The notes beneath the pieces are model-generated. The model was not told where the DNA came from and ran no database searches. It saw nothing but the letters and a program-made list of their open reading frames with translations. A stretch of 6,382 bases of DNA from Dermatophilaceae bacterium (GTDB lineage Bacteria; Actinomycetota; Actinomycetes; Actinomycetales; Dermatophilaceae): contig JABFXB010000440.1 of assembly GCA_013361975.1 (NCBI GenBank), positions 1 to 6,382 of the forward strand, read 5' to 3'. Positions 5,352 to 6,382 of the stretch are shown piece after piece. The position numbers and the translations under genes are program-made. Within the stretch, counting starts at the first letter, position 1. The number at the start of each line of letters is the position of its first letter.

Positions 5352-6368
5352 ATGGTCAGCTCACCGAGCGACCTGCCGCAGCTCACCGACACCCTGTCCA
5401 CGACGGACCCCCTCCTGTCCGAGGTGCGCTTCCGCGCCATGGGCAGCGACTTCCACGTCGTCGTCGCCGGCGGTGACGCGGGCGCCCTCCTCCGCCACGC
5501 CCGCGACCGCGTCGAGGCGCTCGAACAGGCGTGGTCGCGGTTCCGCCCCGACAGCGACCTGTCGCGCCTCAATGTCGCGGAGGGCGCGTGGACGACGGTC
5601 GAGCCCGAGACCGCGTCGCTGCTCTCGGTCGCCGCGCACGCGTACGAGGTGACGGCCGGTCTCTGCGATCCGCGCGTCCACGACGACCTCGTCGCCGCCG
5701 GCTACGACCGCAGCTTCGAGCTGCTCGAGGCCGCCGAGCGCCCGGCGGCGCGAAGCGCGTCCGCTCGTGCCCGTCGCGAACCGTTCGACGTCGAGGTCGA
5801 CGACCGTGCGGTGCGCCTGCCCGCCGGTTGCCGGATCGACCTCGGCGGCATCGGGAAGGGGCGCACGGCCGACCTCGTCGCCGCGGAGCTCGTAGCCCTG
5901 GGCGCCGACGGCGCCTGCGTCAACGCCGGTGGCGACGTGCGGGCGCGCGGCTGGGCACCCGGCGGGTTCTGGGCCGTCGAGGTCGAGCACCCGTTCGCAC
6001 CGGAGGCGCCGGGCTCGGTCGTCGGGGTCGTCGACGGCGCGGTCGCGACCTCCAGCGTGCTCAAGCGCTCGTGGGCCGCCGGCGCCGGGCGCCGCGCCCA
6101 CCACCTCATCGACCCGCGCACCGGCGCACCGGCCGACACCGGAATCGCGAGCGCGACCGTCATCGCGGCCCAGACGCTCTGGGCCGAGGTCTTCGCCAAG
6201 GCGGTCGTGGTCGCCGGTCCCGACGACGGCCTGGCGCTCATCGACCGGCACGCCCTGGCCGCACGCATCACCCTCTCCTCGGGAGAGGTCCTCAGCACGC
6301 ACGACTACGAGAGGTTTTCACCATGGACGACAAGCTCTGGTGGTACATCGCCCGCTCCAGCGGGCTGA
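5352..6368 (+). CDS. apbE: FAD:protein FMN transferase (ApbE family)
   Basis: Transfers FMN from FAD to a Ser/Thr of target proteins, needing Mg2+; typical targets are extracytosolic FMN-binding-domain proteins. The 338-aa sequence shows the family blocks in order: AMGSDFHVVV (29-38), WSRFRPDSDLSRLN (61-74), TAGLCDPRV (101-109), IDLGGIGKGRTADLV (162-176), VNAGGDVRARG (190-200), ATSSVLKRSW (232-241) and HHLIDPRTGAP (250-260). In the C-terminal metal-site block, where many members read A-D-x-x-x-T-A, this one reads WAEVFAKA (Glu279, Lys283). No signal peptide or lipobox is visible at the N-terminus, unlike many exported ApbE proteins. ATG 5352 follows GGAAG by 10 bases and the previous stop by six. 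The C-terminus runs on past the conserved region (RFSPWTTSSGG...) and overlaps the next gene by 46 bp in another frame. No FMN-binding substrate is encoded in this window. Confidence 0.93.
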   Translation: MVSSPSDLPQLTDTLSTTDPLLSEVRFRAMGSDFHVVVAGGDAGALLRHARDRVEALEQAWSRFRPDSDLSRLNVAEGAWTTVEPETASLLSVAAHAYEVTAGLCDPRVHDDLVAAGYDRSFELLEAAERPAARSASARARREPFDVEVDDRAVRLPAGCRIDLGGIGKGRTADLVAAELVALGADGACVNAGGDVRARGWAPGGFWAVEVEHPFAPEAPGSVVGVVDGAVATSSVLKRSWAAGAGRRAHHLIDPRTGAPADTGIASATVIAAQTLWAEVFAKAVVVAGPDDGLALIDRHALAARITLSSGEVLSTHDYERFSPWTTSSGGTSPAPAG

Positions 6369-6382
6369 CGGCCTGGGTCCTC
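6323..6382 (+). CDS. Probable ferric-reductase-like transmembrane protein (3' truncated by window edge)
   Basis: Only the first 20 codons are present: MDDKLWWYIARSSGLTAWVL. The W-Y-I-A-R-S-S-G-L-x-A-W-V-L pattern is typical of the start of the first membrane helix in actinobacterial ferric-reductase-like (heme-binding, FRE/MsrQ-type) membrane proteins, which often sit beside apbE and FMN-binding proteins. GAGAGG (6309-6314) lies eight bases before the ATG. The gene starts inside apbE, overlapping its end by 46 bp, which indicates coupled translation. The family call rests on a short sequence plus context, so it is provisional. Confidence 0.6.
   Translation, partial: MDDKLWWYIARSSGLTAWVL

Noticed and set aside
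4502..5572. 356-codon minus-strand frame spanning three + strand genes
   Set aside because: Low-complexity antisense frame crossing well-supported start and stop overlaps of the operon.

Overview
The window is high-GC (about 70%), compact bacterial DNA. Codon third positions are strongly G/C, and the NAD+ synthetase closely resembles the long glutamine-dependent actinobacterial (Mycobacterium-type) enzyme. I read it as an actinobacterial chromosome, perhaps an Intrasporangiaceae or related micrococcal lineage; the family level is a guess. I see no integrase, transposase, tRNA, rRNA or CRISPR array.

Layout. (1) Positions 1-1329 (+) hold the C-terminal part of a SNF2-type DEAH helicase/translocase, cut by the window start. 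(2) Positions 1342-1544 (-) hold the wreck of a GNAT acetyltransferase gene: a recognisable N-terminus and C-terminus with the middle lost and a frame change, and probably a second small deletion. It lies just downstream of (3) nadE, 1567-3609 (-), a complete 680-aa glutamine-dependent NAD+ synthetase with all three glutaminase catalytic residues. (4) A 146-bp divergent intergenic region separates nadE from (5) a small pyridoxamine-5'-phosphate-oxidase-like flavin/F420-binding protein, 3756-4214 (+). (6) Positions 4215-4473 are non-coding. They hold a perfect 38-bp palindrome nested in a larger imperfect inverted repeat, a small hairpin, and a good sigma-70-type promoter followed by an operator-like dyad. 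(7) Positions 4474-6382 (+) look like one operon: two small membrane-anchored Ser/Gly-rich proteins, an ApbE-type FAD:protein FMN transferase, and the first 20 codons of a probable ferric-reductase-like membrane protein. These genes overlap or nearly touch (ATGA overlap, 6-bp gap, 46-bp overlap).

The operon is the most interesting part. ApbE enzymes covalently attach FMN to extracytosolic proteins, and ApbE beside a ferric-reductase-like membrane protein is a known signature of flavin-based electron transfer across the membrane. The two leading small proteins carry no domain I recognise. They share the same plan: an N-terminal membrane segment, then a Val/Lys motif VV-x-TKVV-xx-KV-x-V, then a Ser/Gly/Ala/Pro-rich tail. 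They may be undescribed accessory parts of such a system. The promoter, operator-like dyad and start codons suggest that the whole set is made from one regulated transcript.
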